This document shows, one piece after another, positions 6,590 to 12,979 of a stretch of 22,414 nucleotides of DNA. A model generated the notes under the pieces. The model saw nothing but the letters and a program-made list of their open reading frames with translations. It did not search any database and was not told the origin of the DNA. The DNA is from a virus. Both the position numbers and the translations under genes were made by a program. The DNA lies in IMG/VR virus record IMGVR_UViG_3300030117_002483, positions 1 to 22,414 of that record; one strand, 5' to 3'. How positions within the stretch are numbered: the first letter of the stretch is position 1; each line of letters starts with the position of its first letter.

Positions 6590-9097
6590 CTATAAGTCTA
6601 TAAGTTTATTTTTGCCTTCTAAATCGTCTCTCATTATATCTATCTTTTCATCACTATTTACCTTACTAACCCCCTCAATTCCCCAAAATTTTTCACAATC
6701 TTCTATATACCCACGAGGGTCTGTGTATAAAGGTCCTTCCGTTCCAACGGAAAGGGTTTCAACAACATTGGGCTTTGTAGAAAGGTCCTCTTTGTATAAA
6801 GTCTCCTGACTACCATCTGGACTTTTTACAATCTCTGACTTTTTACAATCTTCATTGTTCTTCAAATCAGTTCCAGTATCAGGGTTTTCTACTTTATACA
6901 CACTATTACGGGGTGTCAAGGAAAACTGTCCTTTTTTGGTCTTTCCTATGGCTTTGTAATACTTAGCAGGTCTACCCCCTGTTTTAACGTCTGATGGTGG
7001 ATCACATTCATAAATTAATTTCTGATCTGATAGTTTATTAAGGCTATAAACTATGGCACGTTTCTTGTGCATACCTCCAACAAAAGGATCTTCGACCAAC
7101 TCTTTAACACACCATGCTTTATCTTCTTTACGCATGAGTTTAAGAATATCAATCGTATGCTGGTTAGGTGAGTCAAGCACCCTTTCATTGGTTCGCTCAG
7201 GTGCAGGGTTAATCGTATAGGAATAATCAGGCAATAAAGTAAACAACATCTTCAATCCTTCTCTATCCTCTCTTGATTTTTCTATAGTTACCATTCTTGT
7301 ATTCTGTGTAACTCCCATTTCAGCAGCATCATTCATAGATAACTTACGCATATTCCAAGTTTCATCTACAGCATTTTTGATAGCACTCGTACCTCTGAAC
7401 TTACCTTCCTTTGTATTGTGGTGAATGATAACTATTGAACAAGCAGGAAAGTCCTGACCATTTCTCCTAACTAATTTTTTGATAGGTAGAGCATACTCTC
7501 TCCTGTTCTCTTCGTATGGGTTGCTGTCATTACAACCATCCAAGCTATCAATAACAATAAGATCGTAAGCATACTTCTTTTGCATCCTTTTAAATCTTGC
7601 ATACCACTGCATATCCCACTCAGTAACTACTTTTACATTCTTATCGCAACCAATTAATTTCATTTGTCTACGTAATATTCTCTCGTTTTGATCGCCATTC
7701 AACCAGAGAACTTTACCCACTGGTACGTTTACTAAACTTCCATAAACATTAAAATCTTTACCCTGTCCAATATGTTTAGCTAAGGTCTGGCACATAGCAG
7801 TTTTACCAGTACCACCATCTGCATGAACTAATAGAGTCCAAGGTTTTGGTAGCAATCCTGGAATCAAATACTCAAAAGGTGTGTCATCTAACTCATCGGG
7901 TGTAAGAGGCTTCTGTCCTTTAGTCCTCTTAAACATTTCATGTTTATCAATTATCTGTTCAATAATTGCAGCATTGGCCCGCTTACATTCCATCGCCAAT
8001 TTATGCACAGCCTGATCGTGCATAGCTGGATCTTCATTCTCTGGATTAGCGTCTATCTCGTAGTAACGCCTGATAATATCTGCACCATCTGGTATATCTT
8101 CTTTGTATTTAAGAGGAATAGCTTGTACTTCATCAATAATTTTATCTAAACCAGTATGCTTAAATCTTTTTCTATCTGGATCAGCGTCATCTGCTAAATC
8201 AATAAGGTGAGACATATTATATCTAGCACCATCGTTACGCCAAGCTGCATACCATCTTCTCTCACAGGGATCTTCACCATTCTCCCAACAATGCTCATAA
8301 TCTGGATCTTTCTTTGACCACTCTCTCCATAAGTTAAGACCCTCTACACCAGGCAATTCATTATTAATCATTGCCCCTATCTCCCACCAATAGTCCTCAC
8401 TATTTGGGCCAGTGTATTTAATCACACTTAAGCAACCAGTTATTATGGCAACTTTTTCTTCAGTGGATCGCTTAGACCATCTATTATCTACATACTTTAT
8501 ATTTACGTCTTGATGTTTTTTCTTATACTGATCTTTCATACGAGATAGCAGCCACTCTGGAGCATCTGGTACTTCAAGCAGATTACCTTCTAACTTATAT
8601 TTGCCCTTTCCTACATTTTCTTTATAGTACTCACCAGCTATTACACCCTGTCCTCCCCATAGAACTTCCCATCCCTCGTGCCCAGCAGCAGTATGACTTA
8701 TGGAATCTACCTCAGACCAAAGTTCTTGCGGTACTTTAAATAAAAATTTTGCAGCGTTTTTCTTTAGTGAAGTTACCTTTGGAGCGTTTTTAAGATCCTT
8801 GCCCCACTTCTTATTTATTGCACCTAAGTTTTTATCAACATCAAATATCACTAGACCATCTGATCTCTGTCCAGTAAATACACCAATAGCTTTATACTTA
8901 TCTGGTTCGTTTTCAATCATCAAAGCAGAGTCGCTTGCTGATAATTTCTCTCTCCACGCTTTACCGTAAGGAACCTTACCATCAGAAAAAGTATCTGGTC
9001 TGGAATTATCTTTTTTAGGAAGTAGTACTCCTTGTGCGTATATAGGACAAGTTACCCAGTTATCAGGGATTTGTGGAATAAAACTTTTTTTACTCAT
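6590..9097 (-). CDS. Primase-helicase: AEP-type primase/PriCT-2 region fused to RecA-like ATPase
   Basis: An 835-aa replication protein that should unwind the phage origin or fork and lay primers. The N-terminal 190 residues resemble bifunctional prim-pol (archaeo-eukaryotic primase) domains: IFDVD with D86 and D88 as likely metal ligands, then HEGWEVLWGGQGVIAGEY at about 140-157, the usual late motif. About 205-305 resembles a PriCT-2 region (W-rich: DYWWEIGAM, LWREWSKKDPDYEHCW, ERRWYAAWR). About 405-590 is a RepA/RecA-like helicase ATPase with Walker A GGTGKT (428-433), Walker B LIVIDSLD (513-520, D517) and IIHHNTKEGKFRGTSAIKNA (557-576) as sensor-like motif. About 645-715 looks like a winged helix. 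The last 100 residues are low-complexity and may be a disordered interaction tail. The ATG is at 9095-9097. Confidence 0.9.
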   Translation of the reverse strand: MSKKSFIPQIPDNWVTCPIYAQGVLLPKKDNSRPDTFSDGKVPYGKAWREKLSASDSALMIENEPDKYKAIGVFTGQRSDGLVIFDVDKNLGAINKKWGKDLKNAPKVTSLKKNAAKFLFKVPQELWSEVDSISHTAAGHEGWEVLWGGQGVIAGEYYKENVGKGKYKLEGNLLEVPDAPEWLLSRMKDQYKKKHQDVNIKYVDNRWSKRSTEEKVAIITGCLSVIKYTGPNSEDYWWEIGAMINNELPGVEGLNLWREWSKKDPDYEHCWENGEDPCERRWYAAWRNDGARYNMSHLIDLADDADPDRKRFKHTGLDKIIDEVQAIPLKYKEDIPDGADIIRRYYEIDANPENEDPAMHDQAVHKLAMECKRANAAIIEQIIDKHEMFKRTKGQKPLTPDELDDTPFEYLIPGLLPKPWTLLVHADGGTGKTAMCQTLAKHIGQGKDFNVYGSLVNVPVGKVLWLNGDQNERILRRQMKLIGCDKNVKVVTEWDMQWYARFKRMQKKYAYDLIVIDSLDGCNDSNPYEENRREYALPIKKLVRRNGQDFPACSIVIIHHNTKEGKFRGTSAIKNAVDETWNMRKLSMNDAAEMGVTQNTRMVTIEKSREDREGLKMLFTLLPDYSYTINPAPERTNERVLDSPNQHTIDILKLMRKEDKAWCVKELVEDPFVGGMHKKRAIVYSLNKLSDQKLIYECDPPSDVKTGGRPAKYYKAIGKTKKGQFSLTPRNSVYKVENPDTGTDLKNNEDCKKSEIVKSPDGSQETLYKEDLSTKPNVVETLSVGTEGPLYTDPRGYIEDCEKFWGIEGVSKVNSDEKIDIMRDDLEGKNKLIDL

Positions 9098-9107
9098 GTG
9101 CTAGAAT
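9097..9107 (+). promoter_or_regulatory. TGTGCTAGAAT box overlapping the primase start codon, plus strand
   Basis: A perfect extended -10-like TGTGCTAGAAT on the plus strand begins on the last base of the primase CAT/ATG codon. A transcript from here would run away from the primase and meet the hairpin at 9131-9162 within about 50 bases. No strong -35 is present (17 bp upstream is TAAAAC). It may be a minor promoter, an operator, or chance. Confidence 0.35.
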
Positions 9108-9130
9108 ACCTACTGAAACAGTTTGTTTTT

Positions 9131-9162
9131 AAACCCTCAAGGTTCACCGATCTTGGGGGTTT
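9131..9162. terminator. Strong hairpin between divergent promoters
   Basis: An 11-bp stem with one G-T wobble (9131-9141 pairing with 9152-9162) and a 10-nt loop, followed by TTCTTATT on the plus strand; the minus strand side also carries an A-rich tract rather than a T-run. It lies in the 145-bp divergent region between the primase-helicase and the ssDNA-binding-like gene, upstream of both, rather than at the end of a gene. It would terminate a plus-strand transcript from 9097-9107 and would be in the leader of a minus-strand transcript from 9167-9195. Confidence 0.65.
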
Positions 9163-9166
9163 TCTT

Positions 9167-9195
9167 ATTGTAACCTATTGCCATTCATTTGTCAT
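9167..9195 (-). promoter_or_regulatory. Predicted minus-strand promoter for primase-helicase
   Basis: ATGACA (minus strand, 9190-9195) and TACAAT (9167-9172) are 17 bp apart. The predicted transcript starts near 9160 and carries the hairpin in its leader. It overlaps the plus-strand promoter at 9178-9206, so the two probably compete for polymerase. Confidence 0.45.
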
Positions 9196-9206
9196 TGTGC
9201 TACATT
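9178..9206 (+). promoter_or_regulatory. Promoter of the ssDNA-binding-like gene
   Basis: TTGCCA (9178-9183), 17-bp spacer, TACATT (9201-9206), the -10 preceded by TGTGC to give TGTGCTACATT. The predicted start lies about 30 bases before the ATG at 9243. The TTG at 9189 that extends the frame lies inside this promoter and cannot be the start. Confidence 0.7.
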
Positions 9207-9242
9207 AAAAGAGCAATTAGACTTTTAAGTCACTACGCAATT

Positions 9243-9842
9243 ATGCCTTTTGTTTCAAAAAGAGCCAGTGAAGATGCTTCCAACTCTGGAGCGTCTCGTG
9301 ACGGCTACCTAAATCCACACAACTTAGATGATGGCGACAAAGTTCGCTTTAGTCTACTCCAAGAAGCACCTTGGGAATGTTTCTTGTTATGGGGTCATGA
9401 AGATGGCAACATAAAAGCTAAAAAGCCATTCAGATTTGCTGATGATCCTAGCCCAGAGGATATAGAACACAAACTTGGTGAAAAGTATGTAAGACCATTG
9501 AATAGAGATGGTACTGCACCTGAGCCAGTTAAGTTAGAGCAATGTGTGGCTGTTTACAATCACGAAATGGAAAGAGTACAGGTTCTAGCCTGGACACAGA
9601 AAACCATTACAAGTGCCTTTGATGCAATCAGTCAACTAGAGGATTATGAAGATTCTTTCTTAGACATTGATTTCATCCTATCTCGTAAGGGTACAGGAAC
9701 TAACACTGAGTACAACCTTACACCTCTCAACAGAAAGAAAGGCTTGACTACCACTATTGATGAAGAGTGGGCAAAGGTCAAAAAGACTTTCAAGCTAGAA
9801 AGACTTTTAGATGGTGGTGATCCATTCAAAGAATCTGACTAA
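9243..9842 (+). CDS. Putative phage single-stranded DNA-binding protein
   Basis: A 199-aa acidic protein that resembles ssDNA-binding proteins of phages. The core (CVAVYNHEMERVQVLAWTQKTITSAFDAIS is abbreviated here: VAVYN...QVLAWTQKTI) is OB-fold-like beta sequence, and it carries the pattern ISRKG-T-GTNTEYNL (here LSRKGTGTNTEYNLTP) that is typical of Gp2.5/SSB-like phage proteins. The C-terminus is acidic (KESD), as in SSBs that recruit replication partners. It would coat exposed single strands during replication and recombination. Start chosen at the ATG at 9243 because the promoter lies between this and the upstream TTG. A clean terminator follows. It is monocistronic or feeds the nuclease gene by read-through. 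Confidence 0.7.
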   Translation: MPFVSKRASEDASNSGASRDGYLNPHNLDDGDKVRFSLLQEAPWECFLLWGHEDGNIKAKKPFRFADDPSPEDIEHKLGEKYVRPLNRDGTAPEPVKLEQCVAVYNHEMERVQVLAWTQKTITSAFDAISQLEDYEDSFLDIDFILSRKGTGTNTEYNLTPLNRKKGLTTTIDEEWAKVKKTFKLERLLDGGDPFKESD

Positions 9843-9854
9843 CACACTAAATAT

Positions 9855-9885
9855 GGGGTCACATAAGTTGACCCCTTTCTTTTTT
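9855..9885 (+). terminator. Intrinsic terminator after the ssDNA-binding-like gene
   Basis: A perfect 7-bp stem (GGGGTCA 9855-9861, TGACCCC 9869-9875) with a 7-nt loop is followed by TTTCTTTTTT. It is 12 bp after the stop codon. The stem overlaps TTGACC, which with TATTTT 16 bp on could form a promoter for the following nuclease gene. Confidence 0.85.
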
Positions 9886-9899
9886 ATGGTATTTTAATA

Positions 9900-10739
9900 A
9901 TGGGAACGTGTATTTATTATCCATTCATGGGAACGCTAGACAAACAAAATGCTTTAGCATCTCTCAGAAAATGGACCCTAATCCAAGACAACAGTGGACC
10001 GTACAGAGTATATAGGGATGAAAAGAACAATGTATATTCCAGCGTAACTCACATACTTAAAGAAACCGCACCCCAAGAATCTAAAGATGCACTTGAAAGA
10101 TGGATTAAACGACCTGACTCAGAAATGGAACGTGACGTTGCCTGTGAACGAGGTCGACTATCACACTCTCATGCCGAGTATATCCTCAAACTCGCTTCAA
10201 AGTTTGCTAGGCAAAGTGCTAATAAACGGAATATCTGGCGTACTGGATCGGATGGACTCGAAAGATGCCCAAAGAAAGTCACACAATGGAGCCTTTCAAA
10301 GGCAGCTCAATCTGCCCCGAAGGTTGCATGGTCAGCCAGTGGCTACGCCAGAGGCTTACGGTCTTTCATCCTGGAACGTGTAACCGCCATTCATGCAGTC
10401 GAATTTTCGGTATATAAAGAGGGATTTGGATTTGCTGGTACAGCAGATGCTTTAGTAGATATTGATGGAGACGGCCCATTCATAGTCGACTGGAAAACAG
10501 CAAAAGAAGCTAGATCAGACCAGATGGTGGAACAATTCTGTTGTCAACTTGGAGCGTACAGTCTAGGACTAAAATCTCTCACTCATATCGAACCTAAATA
10601 TGGAGCTGTAATTATTGCTAGACGATCTGGTAAACCACAGATAAAAATGTTAAACCGCCTCGAACTCATAGGAGCTGAGACGGAATTTTTAAGAAGAAAC
10701 GAGTTGTATCAGAAACAGTTGGAACTGGTTACTGTTTAG
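9900..10739 (+). CDS. PD-(D/E)XK nuclease, RecB/Cas4-like phage exonuclease
   Basis: A 279-aa nuclease-like protein with the PD-(D/E)XK order of motifs: ERGRLSHSHAEYI around residue 83-95 (His for the upstream motif), E168 in VEFS, GTAD at 180-183 (D183), the D-x-K pair in IVDWKTAK (D197, K199), and QLGAY (216-220) as the Q-x3-Y motif. This is the RecB/Cas4 family layout used in phages for end-processing during recombination and replication. Two identical ATGGGAACG starts lie at 9900 and 9927; the promoter-like pair at 9868-9895 would favour the second, but I keep the first. It sits between SSB-like protein and an opposing gene unit, overlapping the end of the latter by 11 bp. Confidence 0.85.
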   Translation: MGTCIYYPFMGTLDKQNALASLRKWTLIQDNSGPYRVYRDEKNNVYSSVTHILKETAPQESKDALERWIKRPDSEMERDVACERGRLSHSHAEYILKLASKFARQSANKRNIWRTGSDGLERCPKKVTQWSLSKAAQSAPKVAWSASGYARGLRSFILERVTAIHAVEFSVYKEGFGFAGTADALVDIDGDGPFIVDWKTAKEARSDQMVEQFCCQLGAYSLGLKSLTHIEPKYGAVIIARRSGKPQIKMLNRLELIGAETEFLRRNELYQKQLELVTV

Positions 10740-10923
10740 AATATTTACCTTTTTTAATCTTCCAATCGTATTTATTTATAAGAGCATTACAGTGTATACA
10801 ACCCAGTGCAGACCACGCTAAATGATAAATAGTAGCAGTCTTATTACACTTAGGGCACAGAATCTCTGCACCCGAATAGCGTTTACACTTGGAATACCTA
10901 GTAATTGGAACGTAATCAGTCAT
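10729..10923 (-). CDS. Small zinc-ribbon protein, 64 aa
   Basis: A 64-aa basic protein with CPKC (about residues 23-26) and CIHC (about 42-45), the two knuckles of a zinc ribbon, plus a Lys-rich tail (KKGKYSKQ). Such proteins bind one zinc and often contact nucleic acid or RNA polymerase. It is the last gene of the eight-gene minus unit and its ATG overlaps the preceding stop as ATGA. Its end overlaps the nuclease gene tail-to-tail. Identity beyond a zinc ribbon is unknown. Confidence 0.7.
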   Translation of the reverse strand: MTDYVPITRYSKCKRYSGAEILCPKCNKTATIYHLAWSALGCIHCNALINKYDWKIKKGKYSKQ

Positions 10924-11057
10924 AACTTACTATAAACATTATCAAAGTTTTTTCTATCTTCATCAGTGAAACACTCATCATTTATGTTATCTACCATATA
11001 GATAAATACATCTTTAATTAATTGTTTCTCTTCTTTTGTAAATGGATCGTTAGTCAT
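10920..11057 (-). CDS. Tiny acidic protein, 45 aa
   Basis: A 45-codon frame (MTNDPFTKEEKQLIKDVFIY...) preceded by a strong ribosome site TTGGAGG about 9 bases before its ATG. It overlaps the upstream zinc protein by 8 bp and the downstream zinc ribbon by 4 bp (ATGA). The chain is acidic and helical with one cysteine. No motif is recognised. Spacing and ribosome site make it very likely translated. Confidence 0.65.
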   Translation of the reverse strand: MTNDPFTKEEKQLIKDVFIYMVDNINDECFTDEDRKNFDNVYSKL

Positions 11058-11223
11058 TATTCATTTCCTCCAACATGGCATCAACCTCGGCTGCACAGTC
11101 TCCACACCGCCAGCCCTCATATTCATCTGTATAAACTGCATATCTGTTAAAACCTCTACCACTTCCAAGATGGCAGGATTTACCACAGTCTACACAGATC
11201 CCAGAATCAAATAAATTTTTCAT
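11050..11223 (-). CDS. Small cysteine-rich zinc-binding-like protein, 57 aa
   Basis: A 57-aa protein with CVDC (C10, C13) and CGDC (C40, C43) pairs, plus C17 and H18, giving a probable zinc-ribbon-like site. The C-terminus is acidic (AEVDAMLEEMNND). AAGGAGGA lies about 10 bases before the ATG, a strong ribosome site. It overlaps its upstream neighbour as ATGA. Together with the gene at 10729 it gives two zinc-ribbon-like proteins in one unit. Function unknown. Confidence 0.7.
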   Translation of the reverse strand: MKNLFDSGICVDCGKSCHLGSGRGFNRYAVYTDEYEGWRCGDCAAEVDAMLEEMNND

Positions 11224-11459
11224 TCTGCTAAATCCTCCTTATCTGGTACGCCATAAAAAGCATCTTCCCATTCTTTTTTATCGTCATCAGGTATGCTATC
11301 CCACTTGAGAGAATCTTCATTAAATTCTTCAATAACTTCAATAACTTCAGCATGACCAAAGTTACGATTAATAGCATCATGTCCAAAAGCAAGTTCGTAA
11401 ATTGCTTCGATAAATTCTTTATCGGTATATTCTGGAACTTGTGAATCAGTGTATTCCAT
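11220..11459 (-). CDS. Highly acidic small protein, 79 aa
   Basis: By my count 25 of 79 residues are Asp or Glu against about 6 Lys or Arg, and the acidic residues are spread along the chain (VIEVIEEFNEDSLKWD, PDDDKKEWED). The protein is helix-prone and lacks cysteine. It follows the equally acidic gene 11462-11767 by 2 bp. Highly acidic phage early proteins sometimes mimic DNA to block host enzymes, but that is inference from charge only. No family recognised. Confidence 0.65.
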   Translation of the reverse strand: MEYTDSQVPEYTDKEFIEAIYELAFGHDAINRNFGHAEVIEVIEEFNEDSLKWDSIPDDDKKEWEDAFYGVPDKEDLAE

Positions 11460-11461
11460 AG

Positions 11462-11767
11462 TTAATCTGTCTCCATAGGATAGTCTTTATCTTCAATAGG
11501 CTCATCCTCTATTGGATCGGGTAATTCTTCTAGCCATTTTTTAGCTAAAAGTTCGGCAGTAGAATTTAATTCTTCTTCAGTACAAGGTGGAAACTGGTAT
11601 TTGTTTTTCCTTGTAACTTCTTCTAAAGCATCTTCAAAAAGATTCTCTAAAACAGCATCATTATCGGGGCTAGGATAAACCCCAGCATCCTCTAGATGTT
11701 GGATCGCATCATCCTCACGCTGGCTGTCCAGTGCAGATTGATGGTTATGTAAAAATGAATCAGTCAT
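11462..11767 (-). CDS. Highly acidic small protein, 101 aa
   Basis: By my count 29 of 101 residues are Asp or Glu against about 7 Lys or Arg, with the acidic residues most concentrated at the C-terminus (PDPIEDEPIEDKDYPMETD). One cysteine is present. An AAGG precedes the ATG, which overlaps the upstream stop by 4 bp. Charge and position in a chain of small early-type genes fit a host-interaction protein. No motif or family is recognised. Confidence 0.65.
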   Translation of the reverse strand: MTDSFLHNHQSALDSQREDDAIQHLEDAGVYPSPDNDAVLENLFEDALEEVTRKNKYQFPPCTEEELNSTAELLAKKWLEELPDPIEDEPIEDKDYPMETD

Positions 11768-12132
11768 ACCTTTTTATAAAGCTTTAAGTGGTTCGAGTAA
11801 TTTTTAGCTGCATCCGTATAATTTTGATTATCCTCAGCAGTAGTAGTAGGTTTACCTAACTTAGTGGCATAGCTCTGGACTATATCCCACAGGTTATCCA
11901 GTATTACCTGTTTACGATCTATTTTCTTTTTTGGATCGTTACTTTTTTCGAGTTCCCACATGTATTCTCTTTCAGCCTCAGAGTGGTATCTGTAGCCAGT
12001 ACTCTCTGGAACTTTGAAATCTACATGTAAAATATCTACAATATCCTTACGGCATAGATATTTCTCTGGTGGATTCTTTTCATTTTCTCTAAAAATGTCA
12101 AGAATAAAATCAATAGCTTTTTTCTTATCCAT
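11764..12132 (-). CDS. Hypothetical charged protein, 122 aa
   Basis: I start this at the ATG at 12132 (MDKKKAIDFILDIF); the frame is open to 12174 but that would intrude further into the preceding gene. The N-terminal half contains a helical segment with FLCRKDIVDILHVDFKVPESTGYR-like character that could be a helix-turn-helix; the C-terminal half is Lys/Asn/Asp-rich helix. It overlaps the upstream gene by 8 bp and the downstream by 4 bp. Function unknown; DNA binding is only a possibility. Confidence 0.65.
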   Translation of the reverse strand: MDKKKAIDFILDIFRENEKNPPEKYLCRKDIVDILHVDFKVPESTGYRYHSEAEREYMWELEKSNDPKKKIDRKQVILDNLWDIVQSYATKLGKPTTTAEDNQNYTDAAKNYSNHLKLYKKV

Positions 12133-12295
12133 TATTAAAATCAATAAATTTTCTAAATAAGGATTCAAAAGCATTTAACAATACAGTCTTATTATCTGGA
12201 TCGGCTATTGAATAACAAGCTGCAAGGGCCTGTTCAAAACTACCCCCGAACCTATCCATATTTTGGATGGCTGTATAAATTTCGTATTTATCCAT
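12125..12295 (-). CDS. Tiny hypothetical protein, 56 aa
   Basis: A 56-codon frame (MDKYEIYTAIQNMDRFGG...) whose ATG shares a base with the upstream stop (TAATG), preceded by GAGGAG about 10 bases upstream, a good ribosome site. It overlaps the following gene by 8 bp. The sequence looks like two or three short helices and holds one cysteine. The overlaps and ribosome site support translation; no family recognised. Confidence 0.65.
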   Translation of the reverse strand: MDKYEIYTAIQNMDRFGGSFEQALAACYSIADPDNKTVLLNAFESLFRKFIDFNNG

Positions 12296-12597
12296 TAACT
12301 TATCTCCTCATTATCTAATTCCTGTATCGTTGGTTCTCTCCAAAATCCTACACTGGATGTTGATAGTAAATTATCATTATCTATTGAACATTCAATAGCA
12401 AATAAGTTACATTTCTCAACTGATTTACCATCAAAATACTGTTCAATCCTTTCAACATTACTAGGATAGTTGTCCTCAGCAGTCCAACAGTCAAAACAGG
12501 CTAGTTTAGCCTCAGCCATTGTACTGGCTACAACTTCAAAGGTCTCAATCATAGTATTATGAGTGACAACCTTAAATAATTTTTTGGGTGTGTCCAT
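12295..12597 (-). CDS. Hypothetical protein, first gene of the eight-gene early-type unit, 100 aa
   Basis: A 100-aa mixed alpha/beta protein (MDTPKKLFKVVTHNTMIETF...) with four cysteines and an acidic C-terminus. I recognise no motif. It stands first behind the promoter at 12623-12651 and probably sets the level of all eight genes down to 10729. The seven successors overlap or follow within 2 bp, so the whole is one unit. Confidence 0.65.
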   Translation of the reverse strand: MDTPKKLFKVVTHNTMIETFEVVASTMAEAKLACFDCWTAEDNYPSNVERIEQYFDGKSVEKCNLFAIECSIDNDNLLSTSSVGFWREPTIQELDNEEIS

Positions 12598-12622
12598 AAT
12601 CGGTGTTTAATAGAACATTCAT

Positions 12623-12651
12623 AATGTAGCACAGAAAAAATATTTTATCAA
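12623..12651 (-). promoter_or_regulatory. Promoter of the eight-gene minus unit
   Basis: TTGATA (minus strand, 12646-12651), 17-bp spacer, TACATT (12623-12628), the -10 preceded by TGTGC. This matches the box at 9196-9206. Transcription should begin about 20 bases before the ATG at 12597. Confidence 0.7.
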
Positions 12652-12675
12652 TTCTCAGTGATAATTCTGAGAATT
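12650..12675. promoter_or_regulatory. Inverted repeat between two divergent -35 regions (operator-like)
   Basis: A perfect 9-bp inverted repeat (AATTCTCAG 12650-12658, CTGAGAATT 12667-12675) with an 8-nt spacer. The left arm touches the -35 of the minus promoter (12646-12651). The right arm runs into TTGACA (12675-12680), which with TAATTT 16 bp later (12697-12702) could be a plus-strand promoter. The arrangement fits a dimeric repressor site controlling both directions; a cruciform is the alternative. Confidence 0.5.
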
Positions 12676-12732
12676 TGACATTCATTATATTAGCGATAAT
12701 TTAAAAATATAAACAGTTTACTGGATCGAACA

Positions 12733-12918
12733 ATGTTAGTAAAAAGTCATTCATTATTTACCGCAAAGTCAGTCACCATAAGGGGCTCTGATATATTCTT
12801 TTTACTCTGTGTGTTACAGAAACAGATGTCCAACCCTAATACTAGCGATAATTTCAACTTTAGAACAGAGGTATTATTGGATCGTATTATTGCTGATATA
12901 AATTTCAAGCGTATATAG
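12733..12918 (+). CDS. Possible small protein in the leader region, 61 aa (weak)
   Basis: An ATG-initiated frame of 61 residues (MLVKSHSLFTAKSVT...) between the divergent promoters and the DUF932 gene. A shorter start at 12826 gives 30 residues ending LLDRIIADINFKRI. There is no ribosome site I can see. The only support is a possible promoter at 12675-12702 and lack of another use for the 320-bp gap. It may be noncoding. Confidence 0.3.
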   Translation: MLVKSHSLFTAKSVTIRGSDIFFLLCVLQKQMSNPNTSDNFNFRTEVLLDRIIADINFKRI

Positions 12919-12920
12919 TG

Positions 12921-12949
12921 TTGACATTATTGTGCTACATGTGTAATAT
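12921..12949 (+). promoter_or_regulatory. Strong promoter for the DUF932 gene
   Basis: TTGACA (12921-12926), exactly 17 bp, TAATAT (12944-12949). The spacer contains TGTGCTACAT (12931-12940), the box that elsewhere forms the -10. Here it lies between -35 and -10, so it may be an operator or an alternative -10. Start of transcription is about 25 bases before the ATG at 12980. Confidence 0.75.
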
Positions 12950-12979
12950 ATTTATTGTACGCATATTTCACCCACTAAA

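Noticed and set aside
8700-8969. Plus-strand frame of 89 codons in the primase region.
   Set aside because: It is antisense to conserved prim-pol motifs.
10087-10383. Second plus-strand frame of 98 codons inside the nuclease gene.
   Set aside because: It overlaps the nuclease frame, which carries the PD-(D/E)XK motifs; no ribosome site or motif of its own.
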